A DNA stretch of 64,000 nt, from the NCBI GenBank assembly GCA_965248545.1, contig OZ252110.1, positions 1,178,001 to 1,242,000 of the forward strand, given 5' to 3'. Below are positions 18,563 to 27,681 of the stretch, one piece after another. This DNA is from Alteromonas_E sp965248545. GTDB lineage: Bacteria; Pseudomonadota; Gammaproteobacteria; Enterobacterales; Alteromonadaceae. Position numbers and translations under genes: made by a program. The notes under the pieces were generated by a model. It was not told where the DNA came from, did no database searches, and saw only the letters and a program-made list of their open reading frames with translations. How positions within the stretch are numbered: the first letter of the stretch is position 1; the number at the start of each line of letters is the position of its first letter.

Positions 18563-19294
18563 TTACGCATCGCTGGAGACACTTCCATCAGGAACAAATA
18601 CGTAACCTAATCCCCACACTGTTTGGATGTAGCGTGGATTGGCAGGGTCAACTTCCAGCATCCGTCGTAAACGCGACACTTGTACGTCAATACTGCGCTC
18701 CAAAGCACTGTAATCTCGTCCTCTGGCAAGGTTCATGAGCTTATCACGCGATAACGGCTCTCTTGGGTGAGTGACCAGTGATTTGAGTACTGCAAACTCG
18801 CCACTGGTTAAGCTCATCGGTTTGCCATCATCGGTCATTTCCCGCGTCGCCAGATTCAACCGGTACTGGCCAAACTCTACGACTTGTTCAGACTGGCTCG
18901 GAGCACCTGGTGCTTCGACTGCTTTGCGGCGCAATACGGCCTTGGCGCGTGCTAATAATTCTCTAGGGTTAAAGGGTTTAGGCAGATAGTCGTCAGCGCC
19001 CATCTCCAAACCAATGATTCGGTCAACCTCATCGCCTTTGGCGGTCAGCATTATGATCGGAATGTCGTTTTCTTTTTGACGTAGGCGGCGACAGATAGAA
19101 AGCCCATCCTCTCCCGGTAACATCAAATCCAACACGATTAGGTGGAAGTTTTCTCTTTCTAGCAGTCTATCCATTTGCTCTGCATTGGCCGCACTGCGAA
19201 CCTGGAATCCCTGCTCAACGAGATAACGTTCAAGCAATGCCCGTAATCGCATGTCATCATCGACGACCAAAATTTTTGAAGTTTCCTGACCCAT
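18563..19294 (-). CDS. ompR: Two-component response regulator OmpR
   Basis: A 243-residue regulator. The receiver domain (about 6-120) has Asp56 as phospho-acceptor (VLDLMLPGEDGLSICRRL), acidic pocket DDD and conserved Lys in PKPFNPREL. The winged-helix domain (about 140-238) contains SRDKLMNLARGR, then SIDVQVSRLRRMLE, then QTVWGLGYVFVPDGS. Near-identity to E. coli OmpR over long stretches makes the call secure. I chose ATG 19294, which aligns with the E. coli start; a GTG at 19306 adds four residues. It lies upstream of envZ and presumably controls porin genes outside the window. Confidence 0.95.
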   Translation of the reverse strand: MGQETSKILVVDDDMRLRALLERYLVEQGFQVRSAANAEQMDRLLERENFHLIVLDLMLPGEDGLSICRRLRQKENDIPIIMLTAKGDEVDRIIGLEMGADDYLPKPFNPRELLARAKAVLRRKAVEAPGAPSQSEQVVEFGQYRLNLATREMTDDGKPMSLTSGEFAVLKSLVTHPREPLSRDKLMNLARGRDYSALERSIDVQVSRLRRMLEVDPANPRYIQTVWGLGYVFVPDGSVSSDA

Positions 19295-19418
19295 AACTGT
19301 ATCCACTATTGGCGATACTATGACTATAAATCATTGAGCGGTAGCAAAAAAGTCACCTGTGTCGACAAAGCGACTTTTGAGTGTTACAAAGCGTTTCATA
19401 TTCAACCAAGGAGAGTTC

Positions 19419-20135
19419 ATGGGACACGTTTTTCGCCTTATCGCCTTAGCCCCAATACTACTCGTCCTGGCTCTGTATGTCCGCAAGGTGACACCGCGTC
19501 TTCCCGAGGCGAAAGGTGAGCGCAAGGGCTCACTTAAGGCGAATGATAATCACACGAACATGAGCGTGTTGATCATAGGTGATTCTTCTGCTGCTGGTGT
19601 CGGTGTGGAACAGCAAGTCGAAGCGTTAGCCGGGCAACTCGCCGATAGCTTAACCCCCCATTTCAACATCGACTGGCAACTGTTGGCCCAAACCGGAGCA
19701 ACCTCAACGGACGGACTGCAATGGATTCAACAGCAGTCTAGGCAGAAAATTCAATTTGTGATCACGGTGTTTGGTGTTAATGACGTGACACATATGCACT
19801 CCACCGATCGTTGGAAACAGGAACAACAGGCCCTGTTCGAATCACTTCAATTGCGCTACGCACAACCCCATGTAATTGCCTGCGGTTTGCCGCCTGTAGG
19901 CAGATTCCCCGCACTACCGCAGCCTTTGCGTTGGCATCTAGGTAAACGAGCGGAACAATTTGACGCTCAGCTACAAGCGCTAACAGTAAAACAAGACAAG
20001 CATCACTATTGTGCGCTCGATTTCAGCCTGGATGAACGTTTAATGGCAAGTGACGGATTTCACCCCGGAGCCGGAATTTATAAGCCATGGGCTGAAAAGT
20101 TAGCAGGAATAATTCGCGCGCTAGCGGAAAAGTAA
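19419..20135 (+). CDS. SGNH/GDSL-family hydrolase
   Basis: A 238-residue esterase/lipase-like protein. An N-terminal hydrophobic segment (about 5-20) may anchor or export it. Block I has the nucleophile Ser (LIIGDSSAAGVG), block III is GVNDVTH, and block V is the DGFHPG Asp-His dyad, so the catalytic set is complete. Substrate is unknown. ATG 19419 has the strong ribosome site AAGGAGAG; the frame extends upstream to a GTG at 19359 without a site. It is divergent from ompR and nearly abuts the convergent phosphoribulokinase gene. Confidence 0.86.
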   Translation: MGHVFRLIALAPILLVLALYVRKVTPRLPEAKGERKGSLKANDNHTNMSVLIIGDSSAAGVGVEQQVEALAGQLADSLTPHFNIDWQLLAQTGATSTDGLQWIQQQSRQKIQFVITVFGVNDVTHMHSTDRWKQEQQALFESLQLRYAQPHVIACGLPPVGRFPALPQPLRWHLGKRAEQFDAQLQALTVKQDKHHYCALDFSLDERLMASDGFHPGAGIYKPWAEKLAGIIRALAEK

Positions 20136-20141
20136 CGTAGG

Positions 20142-21050
20142 TTAGTTGTCCTGTAACCAATCAACTTGGAAACCTGCCCGACGCTTCTTCTCCAACAATT
20201 CTTCGATAAGCGGCGTCAGTATCAATTCCATTGCGAGCCCCATCTTACCGCCGGGTACGACAAGCGTATTGATACGCGACATAAATGCCCCATCGATCAT
20301 TTGTAACAAGTAAGGGAAATCGACGTTTTTCATCTCGCGCCGGAACCTGACCACTACAAAGCTTTCATCTTGTGTGGGGATCTCACGGGCGCTGAAGGGG
20401 TTAGATGTGTCGACAGTGGGCACTCGCTGGAAGTTTACGTGTGTTCTCGAAAATTGTGGCGTTATGTAGTGAAAGTAATCATCCAAACTACGCACGATAC
20501 TGCTCATAACGGCTTCTCGACTGTGCCCTCGATCAGTGGTGTCACGGACTATTTTTTGGATCCACTCCAGATTGACGATTGGCACCATCCCGACCAACAA
20601 ATCAACATGTTTTGCGACGTCGGCATCATCAGTAGCAACGCCACCGTGTAAGCCCTCATAAAACAATAAATCGGTGTCTTCAGGTAAATCTTGCCATGGC
20701 GTGAACGTACCGGGCATTTGGTTGAACGGGACCGCCTCGTCGAACGTATGCAAATATTGACGGAACTTACCTCGCCCAGTCTCACCATATTCTTTAAACA
20801 AATTTTCGAGCATCACAAAGTCGTTTGCCTTCGGTCCGAAATAGCTGATATGTCTTCCCTGTTCTTGGGCTTTGCGGATTTCAACTTCCATCTCTGGACG
20901 CGTAAACCGGTGAAAGCTGTCGCCACCGACTACAGCCGAATTCACAGAAAGATTGCGAAAGATATGGCGAATGGCATTGGTCGTAGTTGTCGTGCCAGCA
21001 CCCGAGGAACCGGTGATAGCAATTATTGGGTGCTTAACTGACATAGACAT
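20142..21050 (-). CDS. prkB: Phosphoribulokinase, PrkB type
   Basis: A 302-residue P-loop kinase of the PRK/uridine kinase family, with Walker A at residues 13-20 (GSSGAGTTT) and the segments GDSFHRFTRPEME and YEGLHGG. The sequence is of the class found in heterotrophic gammaproteobacteria, where PrkB occurs without RuBisCO and has no established pathway. No other Calvin-cycle gene is visible in the window. It is convergent with the SGNH gene with only six bases between the stop codons. Confidence 0.88.
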   Translation of the reverse strand: MSMSVKHPIIAITGSSGAGTTTTTNAIRHIFRNLSVNSAVVGGDSFHRFTRPEMEVEIRKAQEQGRHISYFGPKANDFVMLENLFKEYGETGRGKFRQYLHTFDEAVPFNQMPGTFTPWQDLPEDTDLLFYEGLHGGVATDDADVAKHVDLLVGMVPIVNLEWIQKIVRDTTDRGHSREAVMSSIVRSLDDYFHYITPQFSRTHVNFQRVPTVDTSNPFSAREIPTQDESFVVVRFRREMKNVDFPYLLQMIDGAFMSRINTLVVPGGKMGLAMELILTPLIEELLEKKRRAGFQVDWLQDN

Positions 21051-21107
21051 TACTAACTAAACGTGGGACGTTAGTTATATTCAAGCCATGCTCAATGGTC
21101 AAGCTCT

Positions 21108-22118
21108 TTACTCGGATTTGTGCTCTCGAATTTGAGCAGCAAAGGTCCGATGGCAATGCGGACATTCGATTGTATCCTCAGCATTGGCTACATTGGCTTG
21201 CTCTCTGAGCGTCTGAAACAACGCCTCAGCTTCATCGGTATCCAATCCCAACGAACGCCTAACATGGTCAAGCTTATCGAGGTCAACAAGGGTTAAATGC
21301 CCGTGGTTTAACAGCCCCAAAACTTCGGCGCGGAATTTATCTCGCCGCAGAGACATTTGTTCAGAAAAGCTTGACGCTAATATACCTGCCGGTAGGGAAA
21401 ACAAGGCGACGCCGAGTAAAATAAACATTGCCGCAAAAAACTGTCCGGCCGCTGTTATCGGCGAAACATCACCATAACCGACAGTACTCAACGTCACGAC
21501 TGACCACCAAAGCGCTTCCGGGATACTACCAAAATGTTCAGGCTGTGCCTCCCGCTCCAAGTGATACATTACCGTTGCAGCGATCACCATCACGATCAGT
21601 AAAGTGCCCAAAGCCGCAAGAATGACTCTGTACTCTTTAGCAATGACTGCTTGCAATGTTTGCATAGCCGCAGAGTAGCGCCCCAGTTTGAGAACACGGA
21701 TAAGACGAAATAGCCGCAGAACACGCAGGTCTATGGCAAAAAACATACTCAAATAGAACGGCAGAATAGCAGCCAAATCTATCAACGACATAGGTCGTAG
21801 CATGAACTTCAGCCGATGTTTAAGTGAAGAACGCTTTTTATTCGACCCGCCAAGCTCAAGCGTACAGGTCCAAATCCGCGCTAAATACTCCAAAGTAAAA
21901 AAGCTCACTGAAAACAGCTCGAATAGCCAAAACGCGCGCTGATACTCCTTCATCGATGAGAGTGTTTCGAGCATCACGGCCACAACATTGGTTATGATTA
22001 GCACTATCAACAGAAAATCAAACCAACGACCGCGAAGATTGCGCTCGTTGTAGGGCTGGAGTAGATGAAACAGGCGGTCTTTAAACGTATTTTCTTGTTG
22101 TTCTGAGCTAGTCGACAT
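21108..22118 (-). CDS. Voltage-gated potassium channel with C-terminal zinc-ribbon-like tail
   Basis: A 336-residue six-TM ion channel. S1-S3 span about residues 35-125. The S4 voltage sensor has regularly spaced Arg (LRVLRLFRLIRVLKLGR, about 131-147), and the pore loop has the K+ filter T212-V-G-Y-G-D217. The cytoplasmic tail ends with CPHCHRTF, a CxxC knuckle of ribbon type. The start overlaps the end of the upstream periplasmic binding protein gene by 11 bases, so the two may form an operon. The family is the bacterial Kv-like channels. Confidence 0.9.
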   Translation of the reverse strand: MSTSSEQQENTFKDRLFHLLQPYNERNLRGRWFDFLLIVLIITNVVAVMLETLSSMKEYQRAFWLFELFSVSFFTLEYLARIWTCTLELGGSNKKRSSLKHRLKFMLRPMSLIDLAAILPFYLSMFFAIDLRVLRLFRLIRVLKLGRYSAAMQTLQAVIAKEYRVILAALGTLLIVMVIAATVMYHLEREAQPEHFGSIPEALWWSVVTLSTVGYGDVSPITAAGQFFAAMFILLGVALFSLPAGILASSFSEQMSLRRDKFRAEVLGLLNHGHLTLVDLDKLDHVRRSLGLDTDEAEALFQTLREQANVANAEDTIECPHCHRTFAAQIREHKSE

Positions 22119-22965
22119 ATTCAGCTAGTAAGGCTTCTTGGTAAAATGATTTAAATGCGGGTTTATCCAATTCTTCCCGCCACCACGTCGTCATCGCAAG
22201 CAAGTATTCCTTGCGATTAACCAATCTCGCAAGTGCGCGGTTCACGGCGTTAACGACATTATGCCCCCATGGATTATCAGGGCAAGCGATATGTCCAACA
22301 ACATAGGGGATAGTATTTTGAATAACCATCGCGGCCATCTCATCTTTAGCGCTATGGGTTGATTCGAAATAGCTCAATTCAAATGGAAAGGCGATGGCAG
22401 CATCGATTTTGTCGCGATACAAAAGTTGGAAAATAACCGAACTCTTTGTGATTGGCATGCGCAAAATATTGTCTTCTACGTAATTGTTTAATACTTCATC
22501 AATCGCAGAACCGTAGGCCCTGTTGGCGATCAACGCGACACTGAACTGATGACGCGTCAGAATATCTTGCAAATTTACGGGTTCATTCAATTGGTATTTC
22601 GCTTTCACCCGATTAGAAACAATTAATCGATTTGCCGGCGTGACAAACGATGGTTTTGAAAACACCGCATAGGCTTGACGCTCCGCTGTTTTAAACAAAG
22701 CAGGATGACAGGCTGGCCGCCCCTGCTGAATCTCAGCCAATGCTCGCGTATGGGTTGATAACGGAAGCTCATGTTCAAAGTCTGGCATTTCAGCAATAGT
22801 CAGTGCCAAGACTTTGTCCATGTAACCCTGACCGGCGAATTCACCATTCATCATATATAGTGGTGGAAAGTGAAAGGTTTGCCACTGAATGGTTAGTTTA
22901 GTGGTTGCAACGCAAGTAAAAGAAGCCAGGCCCAGTAACAGAGCTAAGAGTATTCGATAAATCAC
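22108..22965 (-). CDS. Family 3 periplasmic solute-binding protein, no adjacent transporter
   Basis: A 285-residue protein with a signal peptide (about 1-20, ending in CVATTK). The fold is like amino-acid binding proteins: WQTFHFPPLYMMNGEFAGQG near the start, then TERQAYAVFSKP. It resembles stand-alone binding proteins common in marine gammaproteobacteria. There is no permease nearby; instead it overlaps a potassium channel gene. Ligand unknown. Confidence 0.78.
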   Translation of the reverse strand: MIYRILLALLLGLASFTCVATTKLTIQWQTFHFPPLYMMNGEFAGQGYMDKVLALTIAEMPDFEHELPLSTHTRALAEIQQGRPACHPALFKTAERQAYAVFSKPSFVTPANRLIVSNRVKAKYQLNEPVNLQDILTRHQFSVALIANRAYGSAIDEVLNNYVEDNILRMPITKSSVIFQLLYRDKIDAAIAFPFELSYFESTHSAKDEMAAMVIQNTIPYVVGHIACPDNPWGHNVVNAVNRALARLVNRKEYLLAMTTWWREELDKPAFKSFYQEALLAEYVD

Positions 22966-23131
22966 TACGCTCCTTATAGTTAGCTAACCTAACTTCACCA
23001 ATATTTGTTGTTAACGTTAGGCAAGCTTCTGGTATAAGTCCAGCTCGATAGTGCTTATGGCAGGTTAAAACGCGTTACACTAAATAGGCATATCGCGGAC
23101 AGTTTTGGTCACAAAGCGTTTTTAAAGGTAC

Positions 23132-23165
23132 AAAAAAGCCCCGTGCTAACATGGCTACAGGGCTT
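23132..23165 (-). terminator. Rho-independent terminator of purD
   Basis: On the minus strand AAGCCC pairs with GGGCTT (with further pairing inside, including the GT/AC step) and is followed at once by a run of T. It lies about 20 bases after the purD stop. Confidence 0.75.
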
Positions 23166-23183
23166 ATACAGAGAAGCTGATTG

Positions 23184-24473
23184 CTATTGATTTTGTTCGC
23201 GCGCGATCGCTCGATATGCAATATCACTGCGAGTGAAACTGCCTTCCCATTGGATGACATCTGCGAGCTGGTATGCAGCCTTTTGAGCAGCCGTTACTGT
23301 GTCACCTAACGCAGTGGTGCAGAGTACTCGACCACCTGATGTGACTACCTTATCGCCTTGATTAGCAGTCCCCGCGTGGAACACTTTACCATTGAGCTCG
23401 TCAGCTTGGGCAAGTCCAAATATTTCCTCACCTTTCGCATAGCTACCTGGATAGCCACCCGCAGCCATCACGACACCAACAGCTGCCTGTGTTGTGAAAT
23501 CAATCGTTTGTTGGTCCAATTGCTTGTTACATGCGGCTACACATAACGCAACGAGGTCTGACTGCAAACGCATCATTATCGGCTGAGTTTCAGGGTCGCC
23601 AAAGCGGCAATTGTACTCAATCACTTTCGGTTGACCATCCGCCATAATCATCAAGCCAGCGTACAGGAAACCAGTGTATTCATTCCCTTCCGACTTCATA
23701 CCTTGCACAGTCGGTGTAATGACTTCGTCCATAATTCTTTGATGAATATCAGGCGTAACCACCGGTGCTGGAGAATAAGCACCCATGCCTCCGGTATTAG
23801 GACCAGTATCACCATCACCGACTCTTTTATGATCCTGGCTGGTTGCGAATGGGAGTACATTTTCACCATCAACCATGACGATAAAGGACGCCTCTTCTCC
23901 ATCTAAAAACTCTTCGATGACGACGCGGCTGCCCGCTTCACCAAAAGCATTACCCGCTAGCATGTCGCGAATAGCGGCCTCAGCTTCAGCTTCTGTCATT
24001 GCGACTATGACGCCTTTACCGGCGGCTAATCCATCAGCTTTCACCACAATTGGAGCACCGTGCTGCTTCACGTAGTCCAAAGCAGGCTCTATTTCAGTGA
24101 AAACCGAATAGAATGCTGTTGGGATCTGATGACGCGCCAAAAAGTCTTTAGTAAACGCCTTTGAACCTTCCAATTGTGCTGCAGCCTGGGTCGGACCAAA
24201 AATCATCAAACCTGCATTTCGAAATGTATCGACAACACCGTCCACGAGAGGTGCTTCTGGTCCTACAATAGTTAAGTCAATGTTTTCTGACTGTGCAAAC
24301 GCGAGCAGGTCTTGAATCGCATCAACGCCTATTGCGATATTTTCGACCTTAGCTTCTAACCCTGTCCCCGCATTGCCCGGCGCTACGAAAACCTTGTCTA
24401 CACTGCTCGACTGAGCGGCCTTCCATGCAAGTGCGTGTTCACGACCGCCACTACCAATAATTAAAACTTTCAC
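23184..24473 (-). CDS. purD: Phosphoribosylamine-glycine ligase (GAR synthetase)
   Basis: Catalyses the second step of purine synthesis: phosphoribosylamine plus glycine plus ATP gives GAR. The 429 residues have the typical start MKVLIIGSGGREHALAWK. The ATP-grasp domain includes KADGLAAGKGVIVA and the PurD signature RFGDPETQPIMMRL. Full length with no defects seen. It lies 73 bases downstream of purH on the same strand, the usual purHD order, so a shared transcript is likely. Confidence 0.96.
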   Translation of the reverse strand: MKVLIIGSGGREHALAWKAAQSSSVDKVFVAPGNAGTGLEAKVENIAIGVDAIQDLLAFAQSENIDLTIVGPEAPLVDGVVDTFRNAGLMIFGPTQAAAQLEGSKAFTKDFLARHQIPTAFYSVFTEIEPALDYVKQHGAPIVVKADGLAAGKGVIVAMTEAEAEAAIRDMLAGNAFGEAGSRVVIEEFLDGEEASFIVMVDGENVLPFATSQDHKRVGDGDTGPNTGGMGAYSPAPVVTPDIHQRIMDEVITPTVQGMKSEGNEYTGFLYAGLMIMADGQPKVIEYNCRFGDPETQPIMMRLQSDLVALCVAACNKQLDQQTIDFTTQAAVGVVMAAGGYPGSYAKGEEIFGLAQADELNGKVFHAGTANQGDKVVTSGGRVLCTTALGDTVTAAQKAAYQLADVIQWEGSFTRSDIAYRAIAREQNQ

Positions 24474-24546
24474 AATGATTTCCTAAATGAATGTAATCAA
24501 TCTGCGCTATTGCACCGCCTAAACAGGCGGCACAGCAATACACTGC

Positions 24547-26127
24547 CTAGTGACGGAAGTGACGCATGCCGGTGAACACCATGGCGATGCCATGTTCATC
24601 TGCAGCAGCAATGACTTCTGCATCTCGCATCGAACCGCCGGGTTGGATAACGGCTTTTACACCGGCCTGAGCCGCCGCATCGATACCGTCTCTAAATGGG
24701 AAAAAGGCATCAGACGCCATTACACAACCTTCAACTTCAAGGTTTTCATCAGCCGCTTTAATACCGGCAATTTTAGCAGAATAGACACGACTCATTTGCC
24801 CTGCGCCAACACCAACAGTCATGCTATCTTTACAGTAAACGATAGCGTTAGATTTGACGTATTTCGCAACCTTCCACGTGAACAGCAAATCCTTTAGTTG
24901 CGCATCTGTAGGCTTAACTTTGGTGACAACCTCTAGATCGTCCATTTCCACCATACCGAAATCGCGCTCCTGAACCAGTAAACCACCATTTACGCGTTTA
25001 AAGTCATACCCTTCAGTCAGTTGGCCTTGCCAATCACCACAGGCGAGTACTCGAACATTCTGTTTCGCCGAACACACCGCTAGCGCTTCTTCCGATACCG
25101 TTGGCGCAATGATAACTTCGACAAACTGGCGAGAAATAATCGCTTCCGCAGTATCTGCATCAAGCTCCCTATTAAACGCAATAATACCGCCAAATGCTGA
25201 TGTTGGGTCAGTCTGATAGGCACGCTCATAAGCACCTAAAATGTTGTCACCTAATGCGACACCGCAGGGATTAGCATGCTTCACAATCACACAGGCTGGC
25301 TGTTCGAACTCTTTAACACACTCTAATGCAGCGTCTGTGTCTGCAATATTGTTAAATGATAGTGCCTTTCCTTGTAGTTGCTTCGCAGTAGAAACGGAGT
25401 TTTCTTGAATGCGATTTTCCACATAAAACGCAGCTTCTTGGTGAGAGTTCTCACCATAACGCAGATCTTGCTTTTTACTCAATTGCATATTGAAGGTACG
25501 CGGGAACTCGCTAGGCTGCTGTTCCTCTGCAGATTGTTCCAATCGCGCGCCGAAATAATTCGCGATCATACCGTCATATTCAGCAGTATGTTCGAAAGCG
25601 CGAATGGCAAGGTCAAATCGCAAAGAATCGGATACTGCACCGGCATTACTCTGCATATCTGCCAACACGCGCTCATAGTCAGACGCATTTACGACAATGG
25701 TAACGTCTTTATGATTCTTCGCGGCAGCACGAACCATAGTGGGACCACCAATATCAATATTCTCAATAGCATCTTCACGCGTGCAATCAGGATTCGCTAC
25801 CGTCTGTGCGAATGGATACAGGTTTACAACCACCAAATCAATCGGATTAATATTGTTTTCCTGCATGACGGCTTCATCCATCCCCCGACGGGCGAGAATA
25901 CCGCCATGTACTTTCGGATGAAGTGTTTTTACCCGACCATCCATGATTTCTGGATGTCCGGTGTAATCAGAGACTTCAATCACTGGTAGGCCATTGTCTG
26001 CCAATAATTTAGCAGTACCGCCAGTCGATAGAAGCTCTACCCCCGCTTGGTGCAGTTGAGTCGCAAATTCAAGAATGCCTGTCTTATCAGAAACGCTTAA
26101 TAAAGCACGTTGGATTGGATTAGCCAT
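24547..26127 (-). CDS. purH: Bifunctional AICAR formyltransferase / IMP cyclohydrolase
   Basis: Catalyses the last two steps to IMP. The 526 residues have the MGS-like IMP cyclohydrolase domain at about 1-190 (ALLSVSDKTGILEFA, then GRVKTLHPKVHGGILARR). The AICAR transformylase domain covers 200-526 (KHANPCGVA, then SDAFFPFRDGIDAAA). It ends MVFTGMRHFRH as usual. Both activities look intact. Transcribed ahead of purD; a terminator-like hairpin separates it from fis upstream. Confidence 0.96.
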   Translation of the reverse strand: MANPIQRALLSVSDKTGILEFATQLHQAGVELLSTGGTAKLLADNGLPVIEVSDYTGHPEIMDGRVKTLHPKVHGGILARRGMDEAVMQENNINPIDLVVVNLYPFAQTVANPDCTREDAIENIDIGGPTMVRAAAKNHKDVTIVVNASDYERVLADMQSNAGAVSDSLRFDLAIRAFEHTAEYDGMIANYFGARLEQSAEEQQPSEFPRTFNMQLSKKQDLRYGENSHQEAAFYVENRIQENSVSTAKQLQGKALSFNNIADTDAALECVKEFEQPACVIVKHANPCGVALGDNILGAYERAYQTDPTSAFGGIIAFNRELDADTAEAIISRQFVEVIIAPTVSEEALAVCSAKQNVRVLACGDWQGQLTEGYDFKRVNGGLLVQERDFGMVEMDDLEVVTKVKPTDAQLKDLLFTWKVAKYVKSNAIVYCKDSMTVGVGAGQMSRVYSAKIAGIKAADENLEVEGCVMASDAFFPFRDGIDAAAQAGVKAVIQPGGSMRDAEVIAAADEHGIAMVFTGMRHFRH

Positions 26128-26181
26128 AGTCTCGCTTTGAATAATGTGAATGATTGTAAAAAGTGAAATTGCACTAACAAA

Positions 26182-26203
26182 AAAAGCACCCGCGGGTGCT
26201 TTT
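26182..26203 (-). terminator. Terminator of the dusB-fis operon
   Basis: AAAAGCACCC and GGGTGCTTTT form a perfect stem with a short GC loop. On the minus strand it is followed by a T run and lies just after the fis stop, upstream of purH. A few T on the plus side allow bidirectional use. Confidence 0.8.
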
Positions 26204-26218
26204 CCTGTGCATGCTAGT

Positions 26219-26512
26219 TTAGTTCATGCCGTATTGCTTTAACTTCTTGCGCAATGTACCGCGGTTGATGCCCATCAGTACTGATGCACGCGTTTGATTG
26301 CCACGGGTATACTTCATCACTTCTTCGAGTAAAGGTGCTTCCAACTCAGCCAACACCAACTCATACAAGTTGTCGATGTCATTGTTGTTAAGCTCTTTTA
26401 GATACTTTGCGACCGCTTGCTTTACAGAATCGCGCAAAGGCTTCTGGGCCAAAGTTTGTGAAGGAGTGGTCACGGTTGTCGTGAACGGTGAAGTTACATT
26501 TTGATCGAACAT
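26219..26512 (-). CDS. fis: Nucleoid-associated DNA-binding protein Fis
   Basis: A 97-residue Fis. The N-terminal beta-hairpin region is followed by helices A and B (LRDSVKQAVAKYLKEL, then LYELVLAELEAPLLEE). The C-terminal HTH reads NQTRASVLMGINRGTLRKKL and ends KQYGMN as in E. coli. Fis shapes the nucleoid and activates rRNA promoters in fast growth. It lies 23 bases after dusB, the conserved dusB-fis operon. Confidence 0.96.
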   Translation of the reverse strand: MFDQNVTSPFTTTVTTPSQTLAQKPLRDSVKQAVAKYLKELNNNDIDNLYELVLAELEAPLLEEVMKYTRGNQTRASVLMGINRGTLRKKLKQYGMN

Positions 26513-26535
26513 AAACTACCTGCTCAGTTAGAAAA

Positions 26536-27549
26536 TTATGCAGCGGTTGAAACCGAAGTTTCACGCAACTGCTGGAAAAAGTTATCAATTGCTTCGATTT
26601 GTTCGACGTCCATTTCGATCGCGTTAAACTGACTTCGAAAGCGCCTGTCAGTATCGCGTTGTGCCATATACCAGCCAACGTGTTTTCTTGCGATCCGCAC
26701 ACCACTAATGCCGGTGTAGAACGCTTGTACATTTTGTACATGCTCCCGAATCACACGATGCTGCTCATCTAATGATGGCACCGAAGCACTTCGTCCTGTT
26801 TGAAAGTGCTCTATGATTTGTTTAAAAATCCAAGGATTACCTTGTGCTCCACGGCCAATCATCACACCGTCAGCACCGGTTTTTCGCATGACTTCAGCAG
26901 CCTTCTCAGCGTCAGTGATATCCCCATTGGCAATCACTGGAATATCAACACTCTCGACGATTTTTTGGATAGTGTCGTACTCGGCGTTACCCTTATACAT
27001 GCACTCTCGCGTCCGTCCATGCACTGCCAAAGACTGGATACCTGCGTCTTCCGCAATTTTCGCAATTTCCACACCGTTTCGGTTGTCCCGATTCCAACCC
27101 GTTCTGATTTTCAGAGTCACCGGCACGTTCACTGCGTTAACAACTGCAGTGACAATTTTTTGCACCAGAGAAGGGTCTTGCAGTAAAGCTGAACCTGCTA
27201 GTTTCTTATTCACCTTTTTAGCGGGACACCCCATATTGATGTCGATGATTTGAGCACCGTTATCAACATTGAACTGTGCAGCCTGGGCCATTAGCTCAGG
27301 CTCTGAACCCGCTATCTGGACTGAACGAACACCAACTTCACCCGTGTGGTCCATGCGCTTTTGCGATTTTACCGACTGCCATACGTCTGGATTACTGGAA
27401 AGCATTTCTGAAACCACTAACCCAGCTCCCATGGCCTTACACATTTGTCGAAAGGGCCTGTCTGTTACCCCAGCCATAGGTGCGAGAAACACATTATTTT
27501 CTAATACGTACGGACCAATGGTAATTTGCTTGAGTAACGAACTGTTCAA
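26536..27549 (-). CDS. dusB: tRNA-dihydrouridine synthase B
   Basis: A 337-residue flavin enzyme that reduces uridine in the tRNA D-loop. The TIM barrel opens with NNVFLAPMAGVTDRPFR. It carries the Dus signature with the active-site Cys (INMGCPAKKVNKKLAGSALL) and the FMN phosphate site near MIGRGAQGNPW. A C-terminal helical domain follows. It is first in the dusB-fis operon and is preceded by prmA on the same strand with a gap of about 130 bases that probably holds its promoter. Confidence 0.95.
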   Translation of the reverse strand: MNSSLLKQITIGPYVLENNVFLAPMAGVTDRPFRQMCKAMGAGLVVSEMLSSNPDVWQSVKSQKRMDHTGEVGVRSVQIAGSEPELMAQAAQFNVDNGAQIIDINMGCPAKKVNKKLAGSALLQDPSLVQKIVTAVVNAVNVPVTLKIRTGWNRDNRNGVEIAKIAEDAGIQSLAVHGRTRECMYKGNAEYDTIQKIVESVDIPVIANGDITDAEKAAEVMRKTGADGVMIGRGAQGNPWIFKQIIEHFQTGRSASVPSLDEQHRVIREHVQNVQAFYTGISGVRIARKHVGWYMAQRDTDRRFRSQFNAIEMDVEQIEAIDNFFQQLRETSVSTAA

Positions 27550-27681
27550 AAAACGACCTTTTCATCAAAGAGGAGGGCATTTTACGGATTTTCGCTAAAA
27601 TGAAAAGGCTATTTTTTGCACAATATTTTATCTTAGGGTCTTGACAATACTGGCGTGCTCTGACCAATCCAACCTAGGGCA

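Noticed and set aside
25378..25989. 203-codon open frame antisense to purH
   Set aside because: It lies wholly inside purH on the other strand, has no family resemblance, and purH is a secure full-length gene.
26128..26218. PurR operator upstream of purH
   Set aside because: No sequence resembling ACGCAAACGTTTGCGT was found.
26813..27253. 146-codon open frame antisense to dusB
   Set aside because: Fully inside dusB; no recognisable product.
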